Shown here: positions 37,294 to 49,791 of the stretch, in pieces
Numbering within the stretch: position 1 is the first letter of the stretch
How the letters are laid out: each line of letters starts with the position of its first letter
NCBI GenBank assembly: GCA_027886175.1
Contig: JAJNNQ010000040.1
Location: forward strand, 26,928,001 to 26,992,000
Direction: 5' to 3'
Length of the DNA: 64,000 nt
Source: Phylloscopus collybita
Lineage: Eukaryota; Chordata; Aves; Passeriformes; Phylloscopidae
Notes under the pieces: generated by a model
The model's input: only the letters and a program-made list of their open reading frames with translations
The model's database searches: none
Told to the model about the DNA's origin: nothing
Program-made: the position numbers and the translations under genes

Positions 37294-40053
37294 TGGGATT
37301 GTTGATTACAATGTTAATTTCTCACCCTTAGCACTTTAAGGACCCTTCCCCTCCCCACTAAAAAAAATGAAGTTGTAACAATAAAAAACTAATTAGCATA
37401 AACAAGAGATAATACAAATTGTAATCTCTGCATTGATTACAAAACCAATGTCTGCTATAAAAAAGGAACACCTACTGTAAACAGCTCATGGAACATCCTA
37501 TAAAGTAGTTTCAACATGTTTTCTATGCCATGCAAAATCTAGGGAAAATACAGCTTTGTGTCTAGAAACATTTTCTGATGGTTGAGCTCCCCAGGCACAA
37601 CACATAGTTTTGCAAAGTCTATTTTCTTTTTAATATTTCTATGTTTTTAATCAAGAGCAGATTATTTTGAATGATATCTAAGGAACAGAAGCATGCTAGA
37701 TTCTTGCACAAGTATGGATCCAGCAAAATAATGATGTACCAGCCCCATCCTGTAGGAATATGTTTTGAACACTGCGCTCACGCCCAGTGCTTTGCTGACA
37801 CTCACTGCTGACACCTGAGTCTGCTTGGTGGTGTTTCTCATCCCAGAGTTGTTTGCTGTCTCCTGATTCCTGATGCTTTCTAGTTAAAATAATGCAATAA
37901 CTTAGATGTGTTTATATAATATCAGCACATAGTAAGTCCTAACAAACAAAATCAAACAACCAAAAATAAAAAATGTACTCCAAAAACAATATTTAGGCCA
38001 AGCTTACCTTCCATCAAAGTTCAGCAAAACAACGGTTTAGTTTTTGGGTTTTTTAAGTTTTAAAATGTTGTAATTTTATATGAATGCATATGGGTTATTG
38101 AATTCTTAACTTGTAATTTGAGATGGAAGAGCAAGAAAGATCAGTAGAAAGAAGATTATTTTACATATCAGTTTTGTTTTGAGACCACAGTTTTCCCTTA
38201 TTTGCACCCAGCGAGAAATATACAAGTGTTTTATTCCCATTTAATGAGAGTAAAAGGGGGTAATATGCTCGTCTGAAATGGAATTTGTAAAGCAAGAGGT
38301 TATTTGGTGTCAACAAAGGCAGAAGATAGGCTGTCTTGGTGACACTTATGAAAAATGTGAATCTAGAGATAAGTGTCTTTGTGAATTCTTTAAACCTCCC
38401 CCAAAATCTCAAAAAATAAAAACAAAAGGCCAAATAAATCCAATATAGATCCTTATCTAATTTGAAAAGGGCCATGCAGGAACTCTCCTTTATGCTGAAG
38501 CCAAGTTCAGCACATATTTTATTACTAAATTCTGCTTATATCGTATCACAAGATTATGAGGGGAACTCACAGAGAATTTGCCCACTGTAAAGAACTGCAC
38601 AAAGTTCATCACAAAGGCAGAGCTGCTTCCAAAGGGCACTAAGTGATGATATAAAGTTGCAACTTGTGCACACCAACCAGGTACCAAACTGCAGTCCTCA
38701 TGAGGCAGAGAAAAGCCACCAGCGTGCACATATAGACCAAAAAACAGGAAAAGAAATGTCTCTGGAAGTGTGAAAGACCACACAGCAACTTCCTGCTGCA
38801 ACACAGTTCTGAATTACATCACTGGGTGAAGTTTCTGTCATTGCTGCTTAGTTGATTAGCTGGAAAAATCTAGCCTCTGAAGCTTGGAAACTCCAGAAGA
38901 GTCATATTTTATTCAGTGGGGGCTTCCTGCTGAAACAACTCAGACAGACTTTCTGTACAGAGACAAAAACGCAGCTCACCTTTTGTAGTTCAAGGTTGAA
39001 GACCCCAATTAAAAATGTATTCTGGGTGTGCTCAGAATGTAGATACATTACATGAAAAAAGCTATCACATTTTACTACATTCCCTGGTCTTGGCTTTTCA
39101 GTACCAAAGACAGCCTAAGAGAAACCTGCAAATCTTCCCAAGCATTGGGGCATCGCAATCGGCATAATTCAAAATCAAATGTGGCCAATGTCAGTATGGT
39201 TTGCAGAGCACACTGCTTTAAGTTCAAAGGAATCCAGTGTATTACCATACTAAAGACTCTTAAGGGATGTTTATTCATCTTGCACCTACCCCTAAGCATA
39301 GCTATAAAGTTTGATACTAAGGAAGATATGCAGAAATATTTATTATCATTTTCAGTTCTAACGTCTAAGCTGTTTGAGTCCATTTGGTCAAAAATCCATT
39401 GGCGAGATGGTGAGTGCACGAGCCACCTAAAATCAATGCAAAAACCATTGCTGATGGTCCATTTCACATTCCCTGTTCAACTAAATCTCTATAAGCTTTA
39501 ATAGTTCCATAGGCATAGAGACTTTAGTATGATGGTCTGAAGGTTAATAACATCTGCAGCGATGTGAAGCCCAAGGTCAGTTAACACACTGACTGCACAG
39601 CCTGTCTGAGAAGTTTGGTAGATATGGATGTAGACTGCTAACTTGAACTGAACTCTCTAATTATCCCACATCCAGCAATTGTAAGTGAGCCATGAGATGT
39701 TTATATGAGGCACATTATCTCGAGTGATTACACTGTAGCTACAGCCATCAGTTTATCACAGTCTGGTGGAAAAACACTCCATGGCCTATTTTGAAAGCAG
39801 ACCAATATACATTTTGCAGGACCTTTCACGATGCCACTGTGTTCTTTTCACCTTGCTAACTGAAAGCTAAGAAGGAAAATCTGATAAATAAAGTTTTAAA
39901 TTAACCTTTGAGATGAAATACACATAAGACAAAATATCCCTAAACTGCTAGTGTTGCATAGCAGTTTCATTTTATCAGATCTTAATTTGCAGATTTTTAA
40001 AAAATATCTGTTGCATTTAATATGTTGGCTTATAACACCATGGACTTGGAAAT

Positions 40054-40120
40054 ACTAGGTTAATGGTTGGACTTGATGATCTTAAAAGCCTCTTCCAACC
40101 TAAATTGTACGATCCTATAT
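40054..40120 (+). mobile_element. CR1 LINE 3' end, small fragment
   Basis: The stretch AGGTTAATGGTTGGACTTG, then GATGATCTTAAAAG and CTTCCAACCTAAATTG, followed by TACGATCCTATAT, matches the 3' end of avian CR1 elements. In those, a TTCCAACCTAAATGATTCT-type sequence precedes the short terminal repeat. The terminal repeat is degraded here. Only about 67 bases remain, as expected for extreme 5' truncation. Confidence 0.8.
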
Positions 40121-42943
40121 AATTATTTTGTCAATGCTCTGGTTCTCCTTACCTTAAGTACTGATGGTGTAAACCAAGTAGTGAAGCAAAATGGAACCAA
40201 CCAATCTCTGAACAATGATGAGACCTAAGCATTTCCTGCAAGGCTGCTGTTTAATTTTAGCAAACTGTCTTCCACTTACACCTTCTGTGTGTAAGATACT
40301 TTCACACTATCACTGTAGACACAGATGCATGCTGAAGATTTTTCTGCAATATACAGCACAGAAAACAATAAAGGTATTTGTGAGCTGGAAAACTGAGAAA
40401 TGTTGATGATATGGGCAAAATTTATTTGTGATTTTTTTATCCTATATAACAGACCAGATTTTTTATCTAAAATTTTTCTTTTTTTGCTCTCTGCTAGGCT
40501 GACTGCCCAGCCTTGTTATCCCTTTGAAAATATGTATGTCTGAGAAAGCACCGCAGTCCAGTACTACAAATATAGAGACTTACTTTATTTTAAAAGAAAA
40601 AGCTTACCAGCTTCAGTTACTTCATAGCCCTTATTATGACGCCTCTAAAAGTCAGGAACCCCTGTAGCTGATTTTTTTAAAGTGTATGGTCATGTCAACA
40701 AACAAGTTGCACTCACTCCTACAATTCTTTCAGTTTATTCACTGAACAACGTTGACTGAAATCTTCAAAAAATATTAGCTACTATTTACTGAGAGGGGCA
40801 GCTACTTGTTTCCAGTGCTGCCACCAAAGATCTTACAGTTGCTTTCATTCCTCCAAGGAGCTTCATACAAAGAGCACCACAGGGAATTATTGATTACTTG
40901 AACTCTGCTAGGAAACAAAGCTAAAACCAATACTAAGTGCTAGAGATTCAAAGAAACCCTTGAAAATGCAAGCTGGCTTTAGGCACTTTGTAGCTCTGCA
41001 GTACCAGTAGATGCTGCCCCTTACTCTTCTCCTTCCAGACTTTACAATGCTGCAGGACTTGATATCCGTCTTTAGATGTGTTTGCATGTGTCAAAAGGCG
41101 AGAATTAATTTTCCCTCAATGAAAGACACATCAAAAAAGTATTCAGAGACAGAACTGCATAAAAATGATAACAGCAGCCACTTTTGCCAATTTCTTTACA
41201 GATAAAAATTCACAGTTTACTCTTATGAAGTGTTACAGATTAGTGTAACTTTTACATATTTTATGGATTTTAAGAAAAAAAATTAAATAGTTTCTATCTC
41301 TAAATAATTAATAATAATTCAACAGGAAATAGAACTTTACTACAGACTTTGTACAGTCACCTGCACAAAAGAGCTATTAATAAGGAACACAAGATATGCT
41401 GCACTGGTTCAGACTAGTAGGCATCAAATAGAGGCTTTTTCACTCTCGCAAAACCCCCCTAGATATCTGCAAACTGTGCTTAGTTTGCAGCAAGGTGTTA
41501 TTTAGTTTCCTCAATGGCTTTGTAGAGTCTAGGTCTTAAGACATCTTTTTAGTTTCACATGTAAGACACAATTGCTCCAAAAATCACAATAGATGTAACC
41601 AAAGTAATTATGTCTTCATCTGAAATTCCAAACAGAAGCCTCAGAAACCAAGATCTGTCTTGGAATTTGGCATATATAATAAATCTACTCTTGCTACCAA
41701 TATACATCTATGCTGTCTTGTATTATTTCTTCCCATTCTTTACCACTGATGGCTATTGCCAAATTTAAAAATGTCATTCACTAACAAATTGCAAGAGTAG
41801 TAGAACACAGGCATAAGGAAAAATTAAACAGTGACTGGTAGCAAACCAAAGAGATAGTCCAAGAAATCAAAAAGGTATGGAAGAGAACTTTTTTTTTTGA
41901 CCTTATAGCTAGCATACATCACTGCCATTATAAACCAAGGACTTATAATGTTTATGTATAATGTTTATACTAACTGCCCACCACATGGAGACCTAGTTTC
42001 CACTAAAGTTTTCCTCACTGCATACATTTCAATACAGACCCTCAAAAGTATTAAAACAGCAAATTCCTGAAGAGGCTGATGACAGAAAGAAGAACCCAAG
42101 GCAATCCTGTTCATGAGGTCGAAGAAGAAATGTAACTGCTCATTGCTAAGTGACAAAAAGTGGATAGGATAGCAGGAACCAGGTTTGAGGAGGAAACCAA
42201 CTCTCTGTGAGGATTTTTTTTTTCCTGAAGTAAAATATGTATCAAACCTAGAATTTATGATCAAGTTTTCTTAATTTCTGCAAAACCAGGAAGAGATTAC
42301 ATTGCCCGTAGTACGAGACCACAGATGCTTTCAGCACCTGATTATGCTACATAGGGAGAAATCAAGACAGTTCCCTGCCACACCAAAGGAGATCATATAC
42401 TAGATTTGATGAAAATTGTGATAGCCAAGTTTATAATTGGAATAAAGGAAAGAGAGTTGTGGTCTCACTATTTTTACATTGGGTGGCTGCAGCTAAGACT
42501 CTCAATGACTTTCTCACCTGGAATGCTGGCTTAGTAAGCAGGCAAATGCTGCCTCCTCTGCACTCAGTGACCTGCTTAGTGACACTGAGATTACCAGGCA
42601 TGCAACGCTGCAAAATTGTCAGCAATTGACTATTTTCTCCTTGCTCATGGACATGTCTGCCAAGACTTTGAAGGAATGTGCTGCTTCAACCTCTCCTCAC
42701 ACTCAGAATCCATCCATGCTAACATCCAGAAGCTGAGGGAGCAACTGAAGGTTTGAGAACTCTGACTGGATCAATGAACTTTTCAGACAATGGGGATTGA
42801 CAGGATGGGTTTTATCCTCTGCTAAAGGGATTTTTTTGGGTTATAATCACAGTTTTTATCATTTTGCTCATGTTTCCCTGCTTAGTTAAGTGCCTGCAGA
42901 GATCCATTGGGAGTGTCTTCTTAGTAAGGAAAAACAGGAGAGT
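40121..42943. other. Unique non-coding stretch
   Basis: No recognisable gene or interspersed repeat. A tandem 13-bp duplication (TATAATGTTTATG) occurs at about 41944-41968. The part from about 42430 to 42780 is moderately GC-rich but matches no family I know. Confidence 0.6.
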
Positions 42944-43429
42944 TGTGGAGTACCTGCAGCCTCTTGACATAATACCGAGGGTCTGGCCTTGGCAGGACAG
43001 ATCATAGTAATCTTCCCAGCCTGACAGAGAGAACTCTCCAATGGCACTCTGTACACAATGGTTTGCCCCAGTTCCCCCCTCCCTAATGCCCTGGCCCCTT
43101 GGTGTCTCCTTTCCTCTGTGTCTCCATTGGTTTTGGGTCCCCGGTGACCGGCCTTGTCTCACCTATAGATCACTGACCTCACCTGCCCCTTGTTCCACCC
43201 CCATGCCTCAAGGTCATTGGCTGCTCTAGCCCATACTTCACCTTGGAACTGGCAGATCCCCACCCCTTTTTGCTTCTGGATTCCCCTTTGGCTCCTGGAA
43301 ATAAACCTGTCTGGAACTGCTCCAGTCTGAGGGCCTTCTTGCCTCTCCTTGCTGAACTAGCCACGTGGCGTGTGTGGATGTGTCAGCTTGACTGCTTTGC
43401 CTCAGTTTCCCCAAGTGGCCTTTCCACCA
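42944..43429 (+). mobile_element. Probable ERVK-type solo LTR
   Basis: The body is C/T-rich and GC-rich, unlike its surroundings, and has the order of a retroviral LTR. A CTATAG promoter-like box lies near 43163-43168. AATAAA at 43300-43305 is followed by CTGTCTGGAACTGCTCCAG and a short U5-like region. The proposed ends are TGTGGAGTACC and CCTTTCCACCA, with TG...CA termini. The flanks GAGAGT (42938-42943) and GAGAGG (43430-43435) look like a 6-bp target-site duplication with one change, the size typical of ERVK. The boundaries are my inference from those flanks. No internal retroviral genes adjoin, so it is a solo LTR. The 104-codon open frame within it (43243-43557) is incidental. Confidence 0.72.
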
Positions 43430-45972
43430 GAGAGGCTCTTTGGGTTCTAGGCTTCAGTTCCACTCCTAAAACACACGATGCTATAGTTCCCCACCTTCTT
43501 CTATACTCCTCCAAAGTCAGTCCTCCTTTGGATCAGTCCTTGGCTCAGCTACTTTGATTCCATGCTGGCATAATGTATTATTCAGGGAAAAAGATGTCCT
43601 GGTCATGAATCTGAAGGTCTACAAACATCACTTAATTGTTATCTAAACCAGATTTAAATCATGCATGAAATTTATCTGGAAAGAAAAGTATGTGTGATAG
43701 GCTAATCTAAACACTGGTGTAACTAGTTTAAACTGTAGTTAAATAGAGATATGCTCTTTTGGAAACTGTCTTCTTGTTCATGGAATAGTTCTGCATGCAT
43801 AGAAAGATACAGAATCTGGCTTTTCAAATAGCTCTATACATATTAAAAAGAAAAAATCTGCAAGAAAAAGAGTCGGAGGCATCTTCACACTCACATGGAT
43901 TAGAATATTAGAAAAACAATGTTTGAAGTATTACAGGTATCTCAACCTAATGACAAAAAAAGGCAAAATGTCTTTCAGGTTTTTCTAAAACCCATCTGCC
44001 ATTTTTACTTTTTTTTTTTGACCCCCATCTCACATAGATTATGCAAATTAGGATAGGTTACTGTATACAAGATTTAAAAAAAAAAATTAACCTGGGTCCT
44101 TTCTTGGGAATAAGAGAGCAATGATTTAATTAAATATATTTCTTTGTGCCTGACAGAAATGAAAAGATGGAAAATAAGGCTGAAAACATGGGCCATGCCA
44201 GGATATCAAGATTGCTTACAGCAGCACACAGATACAGTGTCTCATTTGAGAGGGTTTTGATTTGTAGTGAACACATGATAATTCCTTTAGCATGTCTGCA
44301 ATAATGTGATAAAAGAAGAAAAGTAGGAACAGGAATAGAAAAATTAAGAAATGCTAAAACTTTGAAATGCAGACTGTTTTTCTCTAGAGTAACAGGAAGA
44401 GCTGTACTTTAAATGTGCATAACAATACGGTTTTAAAACTTTATCTTCTGCCCTTATCTGAATTTTTTTTTGAGAAAATGAAGGGTGTGGTCTCAAAACC
44501 ATGTCAGTTAGGAGAATTTGCCACGTTACATAGGTGCAATAACTTTGGTCTATGAGGAAAGTCTGAAAAAACACAGGCACTTTTTAGATACTGTTTCATT
44601 CTCAAGGGATGTGAAGCCAGAATTAGCATTTTTCTTATTTAAAAGGTGACCTTGCTCCAACAGAAACAGCAAGAATAGAACTGATATCCGTGTAAAATAT
44701 CCCTTGTTAAATGCTTTGGTTTTTTACAAATATGATGTATCTTCATCTCATCAAAGGTTAAAATCTAGTGGAAGATGGGCTCCTAATGGCTGAGTGAGTG
44801 GCAACATCATGTATAGTATATCAAGGTTTTTTTCCTAGACATATAAAAAATCTTGAGTAGGGTTGGAGGTTTCTGGTCCCTCTCCATGTGTGAAAATCAA
44901 GCAATTTTCTCCTTCATTCAAAGTTTGTCCCTCCTGAATGCTTATGAGCAGCAAATGACCTCAGTGAGAGATATCTATTTTACTCACCATTTCCCCAAAG
45001 CTCTTCCAAAGCTTCCACTGTAACAAATTTACTTGTCCCTGCTCACACTGACTAGGAGGTGACAAAGAGCATGGTAGAAGCTTTGTTTTTGAAGGAAAGC
45101 AATTTACTGGGGAAACTTCATGCAAAATAAAAATAGGAGTTCACTGTTACAAGGTGTGCAATTGTGACAAGAATACTGATTTATATTTTCATCTGCACAA
45201 CAAAAATGTCACAAACACTAATGGCAGTATCACTTAATGGACAGGTCCCTAAATGTGATTACATTTTGGCAATGCATTGTTCAGGCTGATCCATCTGAGA
45301 GTAATATTTCAAGTTGTCCTCTTGGGACTTGGGCTTTTTACAAACAGGTGACTTTATTTTGTTGGCAAAAAATAGAAATTTCTATGGAGATACTCATTAC
45401 ATGGAAAATGGAGTAAATTTTCCTAGAAATTGGCCAGAACATGAGGAATGAATTCCCACAGAAACAAAAGACAAGCACAGTCTTTCCTCAACACTTTTTA
45501 TTGTACCTTATCCATGTGAATGCTTCAGGTAACACCTTCCAGAATAGAATACAGGCACTTTTTGGAAACACAGGTGCACACACTATGTGTGTTTCTTTGG
45601 ATATACAATAACTAATCAATCTGCATCCAAAAGGTATTACAATATTGCTGTGGGCAGGACAGCATTAAAAGAGATAGAGAACAGCATCTAGCAAACAATC
45701 AATATGTCTGGTATAAAACAAGAACGGGTTTGTGTTTTCAAACCCTATTGCTTACTAGATAAGAGCATGTATTTTGGTACAAATTTTTAAAAGTTTCTAA
45801 ACATCCCCTGATTAAGAGGTCTGAGTTATGTTCTACTGTTATACAGTTTCAGTCTTTGTAACAGAAAATAGTTTCTTAAAAGAAAAAAACCAAACCCATA
45901 CATTTAGAATGACCAATTCTGACTGTAGACATTGGGAAGGACCCCAAGTACAGTGTTATTACTGCAGATTTT

Positions 45973-46000
45973 TTCTAGTGGCCTTCAAAGACCACTAGAA
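45973..46000. repeat. Short hairpin, 9-bp arms
   Basis: TTCTAGTGG (45973-45981) and CCACTAGAA (45992-46000) are exact reverse complements around a 10-base spacer. Confidence 0.85.
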
Positions 46001-47451
46001 TTCACTTTTCAACAATTAAAATTGAATCATGAAATCATAGTGACATTAAACAGCTCTACTTCTGTGTAATTTTTGATGCTACAGCAACCTTAGCCCTTGT
46101 ATTACATGTCAGCTTGCTCTAAGTCACGCAGCATGTTGATTTTGTGGATTTTTTTTCCTTGCAAAGCTGATCTCTGTTAATTCTTTAACCTCCTCTAAAA
46201 TCATACTGAAGCCTAGACTGTATCCAGTCCAGCCCAGTTGTTACAGCCCTCTGTGGAGGGCTAAGCATAGCAGCAGAGAGGCATCTGCACCTGTGAATAA
46301 ATAAGAGAGTGCTGTGCTTGCTGTCAGACAATGATGTTCTCAAGTCCTGGCTACCAAGGTCCCACCTTAGCTGGCAGCCTTCAACAATCTACCCATGCTT
46401 CCTATCTAGCCACTATCAGAGGTTGCAGATTAAAGTCTCCAGTGCTGTTTTGAGATTAGCAGCATCATATAAATGTTCTGCTTCCTTGATCTAGTACGTT
46501 CGAGAGAGACACACATAAACCCATTCAGTCACTGCCAGCCAAGGTGCACATGCTTTTCCAAGAGATATGTTTGCACATATACAGAGATTGATTTGGCTTG
46601 AGTTTTTATCTGATGAAAAATAGACACAGTGGACTATCCCGACCACCCCACTTTTCATATGTCTGCACAGAGGTGGGAAATGAAATAATGCACAACTTTT
46701 CCCAGTGCAATACTGTTGCTGCTGCTTCTCAGCTCCTTGTAAATGGGGCAGAAAAATCCTGGGTTCATGTTCCTCCCACTGGTACAAAGCTCAGAAATAA
46801 TGTGCTTCTCCTCATTGACCCAATCCTCACAACTGAGTTTGATATTCTGGGTCAGGAAACTGTCAAAAACATATAGTTTCCATATATTAAAAAAAAAAAA
46901 TTCTTGTTGAAAATTTAACTTCCCTTAGACACTTTCAGAATGAAAAAATAAAGAGAATATTGATGAAAAAACATTTTATATCTCTTATTACCTTTAATTT
47001 TAAAAGTTAGTTTTTGATGATGAAAATGAAAAATTAAAATATGTGCTATTAAATTGAACCACACATTTCAAGAAAAAATAAGTTTTCATTCATGTTAGGT
47101 TTATATGATACTATTACTAAAAATTTAAATACAAAGTCTTTTTAAACCATTAAGTTAATAACAGACCAAGAATAGTCACTTTCTTTTCTTATTTCCATTA
47201 TCATATGCTTGTTCAAGCCTCATAAAAAATGGAACAACATAATTCCACATTTTTTAAACTTTTAATTATGAGAGAAAATGTTAAAAAGCCATATATATAT
47301 AAAACGTTAAAAATGCATGTATACATAAATATAAAAAGAAAGTAATCTCTTTTGATTAATTTTCAAGGAACTTTCTACATCGCTTATAAAAGAAAAATAT
47401 TTCCCTACATTTAGGCATTTTTATACCACAAACTAAACTAGAAAATTAATC

Positions 47452-47467
47452 AAAATAAATTTATTTT
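47452..47467. repeat. 16-bp A/T palindrome
   Basis: AAAATAAATTTATTTT is self-complementary with no spacer. It shares the core AAATAAATTTATTT with the 19033-19054 palindrome, but it lies in a very AT-rich part where chance is likely. Confidence 0.85.
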
Positions 47468-49510
47468 TTATTTATGTGAAAATTTCCCTAAATGAAAAAG
47501 GACTGAGAAAGAAGAAACCAACCAAGTGTAGTTTGTGTTTTTCTCAAAATCCTGATCCTTGATCATCTAGTTCCCTACACTGAAATAATGGAATTTCCTC
47601 ACTATGTCATGGAGATACATTGAGTTTGTATAAAAGTCTTTAAAGCAATGATTTAGAGGGATTTTTATCTAGAGAAAGTAGCTTTGAGATCTAATCAGTA
47701 AGGTAGCAAAACCTGGACTCCCTGGAAGCTGAGGCTCAAATTCTGGCTGGCTCGTCTCAACCTTTCATCTTTCAAAGTTAGATTAAATTCTGTATAGCTA
47801 AGCATATAGGTGTTCTCCACATGACTTTAAAAAGATGAAGTCCTATCTCCTCTAAGTGTTGTTAAATATAACATCTTTTCTCTCTTTTTTTTTTCTTTTT
47901 TTTTCTTAGAAATAAATCTTTGCAACTTGAAATCTTTTTTCTAAATACATTTCTCTTTTACAGATGGCTCCTTACCTCCTTTTCTTGAAGGTCTGCAGCT
48001 GTATTTCTTTGATTCTTTACTTTAGTATAACAGACCTTCTTCTATAGAATTGTTCTATTCCATGGGCAGCATTAGCTGAATCAGGGCCCAAAGGAATACA
48101 AGCATTTCTTCCCAGTTTAAGATGTGCTTTTTCAATTTCTTTAAATTGCAAAACGCTCTTCAGACACACTAAAAACATTGAAATTAATATAAAACTATCT
48201 TTATAAAGAAGAAGAAACCTCAGCAAATATCAAAATAACTATTGTGTACTGAGAAATAAGACCAAGGAAATTAATGACAGTGGCTACTACAGCCTTGAGC
48301 TGAAACTTTAAGAGCTAAAACTGTTGATACATATTACAAGCATCAGTGATTGCACATGTGTGCACCAGGGACCTAATTTAAGCATTCAATGACAACTAAT
48401 GTATTTCACAACCTTACATATTGTGGTAGATACTTGGTACAGTTTGTCCCAAAGGCTTCTTCAGCAATTACAAAAAACTGAAAATTTGCTAATAGAACCT
48501 TGTGATAATGCAAAATATCTTGGCAAGAGAGAAAGTGATATTTCTGGATACCTAGTCCTTAGGTTTTTGATTTTTTCCCAATTAAATAAAAAAGTACTAA
48601 GAAAATTAAATGATCAGTACTTTAAACCTTTTCTAATCCTGACTGGGGTCTAGGCATGTAATCCAAATAATCTCCAAAAGAAAGATGCCCAAACAAAATG
48701 GATAATAATAAGGAGTTGACCTTGGCTGCTCTTTGGAAAAAAGGAATCCTAAAAGCGGGTGCATGGAAGGAAAATAAAACTGCAGTTCATCAAAAAGGCA
48801 CTGGCTTACACAAATAAAACCAGAAACTTGAGAGCCTGTATCCTCTCCCCAAGAAGCTGTAGGGAATACTTTGGTATATAATGTAACATATTTTTTGTTG
48901 AGAGAGAAATGAAACAATATAGTATATCACAGCTGATCTTGGTACTGCCACATGGAACACGTGTTGTTTCTTTCCTCAGGGTCATTTCAATACACCTAGC
49001 TCTTATTAATCGTGCAATGTCTGCTAATATTTCAGAAAAAAAAAAAGATACACATTTTAAATTATTCAGAGCAACACAACCTGAAGATCTGGCTCAGTGC
49101 TTTTGAAGATGCACATAATTACAAGTGTTGCTGACAAATTTTGTGTTAAAAAGTTGCTTCTCAAGCTTTGTTTTACAAGTTGTTCAAGCTGGTAAATGCC
49201 AGACGACGAGCAACTCAGTACAAGTTTTCCAGCCCTCTTGAGCCTTCAGCTGTTCAAATCCCTTTGCACAATTCCACCAGGGCAGCAAGAATCAGATTAA
49301 GTGGTACAGCAGTGGCGCCTAAAGTGCACCTCAAAATCATACAGCAGGTCGAGAAGTTCTCTCTTGCAAGGTGTGTAGTCTGCAGCTCTGTCCCCCAGAG
49401 ACTGCAAGGGAACAGTCCACAATCACACACAAGACTTTGAGACCCTGGACATCGGAAGAATGATGAAGTAGAAGTCACAGAGCAGTGAAAAAAAAAAAAA
49501 TCACAAAACA

Positions 49511-49791
49511 GCGTTAGGGTTGGAAGGGACCTCTGGAGAGCACCTAGTCCCATGCCACCACCATGGCAGGGTAATCCAGGGGAAGTTACACAGGAATGCA
49601 TCCAGGTTGGTTTTAAGTGCCTCCAGAGAGACACTTGTCTTATCTCAAGGCCCTGATAAAAAGTCTATCCCCATCTTTCTTGTGGGTCCCTTATAAGTAA
49701 TGAAAGGCTGCAACAAAAATGAAAGCCTCCACAACTGCCCTGGGAGGTTCAGTGCTCTGCCACTCTCAGAGTAAAGAATCTCAAACTATGA
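49511..49791 (-). mobile_element. CR1 LINE 3' fragment, internally scrambled
   Basis: The left part (49511-49633) is the reverse complement of a CR1 3' end: GTTAGGGTTGGAAGGGACC, GGAATGCATCCAGG, then GGTTTTAAGTGCCTCCAGAG. The right part (about 49722-49791) continues the same element: AGCCTCCACAACTGCC, GTGCTCTGCCACTCTCAGAG, TAAAGAATCTC. Between them lies an 85-base block (49634-49718) that belongs elsewhere in CR1. It matches 52680-52764 at 81 of 85 positions without indels. The block carries no CR1 3' terminus of its own, so it is not a nested retrotransposition. The 3' terminus of the host copy borders an A13 run at 49488-49500. Confidence 0.88.

Larger units (their letters stand above)
32299..40053. 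other. Unique non-coding stretch
   Basis: About 7.8 kb with no recognised interspersed repeat. Named contents are a 9-bp hairpin at 33594-33613, a poly(A) at about 35011-35026 and the (TA)n at 37262-37293. Around 34430-34830 the sequence is GC-richer and looks unlike its neighbours, but I cannot assign it. The longest open frames are 167 codons (33688-34191, minus) and 149 codons (39052-39501, plus, opposed by a 130-codon minus frame); none resembles a known protein. Confidence 0.6.
43436..49510. other. Unique non-coding stretch
   Basis: About 6.1 kb with no recognised gene or repeat family. Named contents are a 9-bp hairpin at 45973-46000, a 16-bp A/T palindrome at 47452-47467 and several AT-rich runs between 46880 and 47480. 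Open frames are under 100 codons. Confidence 0.6.

Noticed and set aside
39052..39501. 149-codon plus and 130-codon minus frames overlapping each other
   Set aside because: Both strands are open over the same stretch and neither product resembles a family, which suggests a chance scarcity of stop codons.
48017..48226. 69-codon minus-strand frame with a protein-like C-terminal half
   Set aside because: I considered an ERV or exon origin but could match no family, and no convincing splice pair flanks it.
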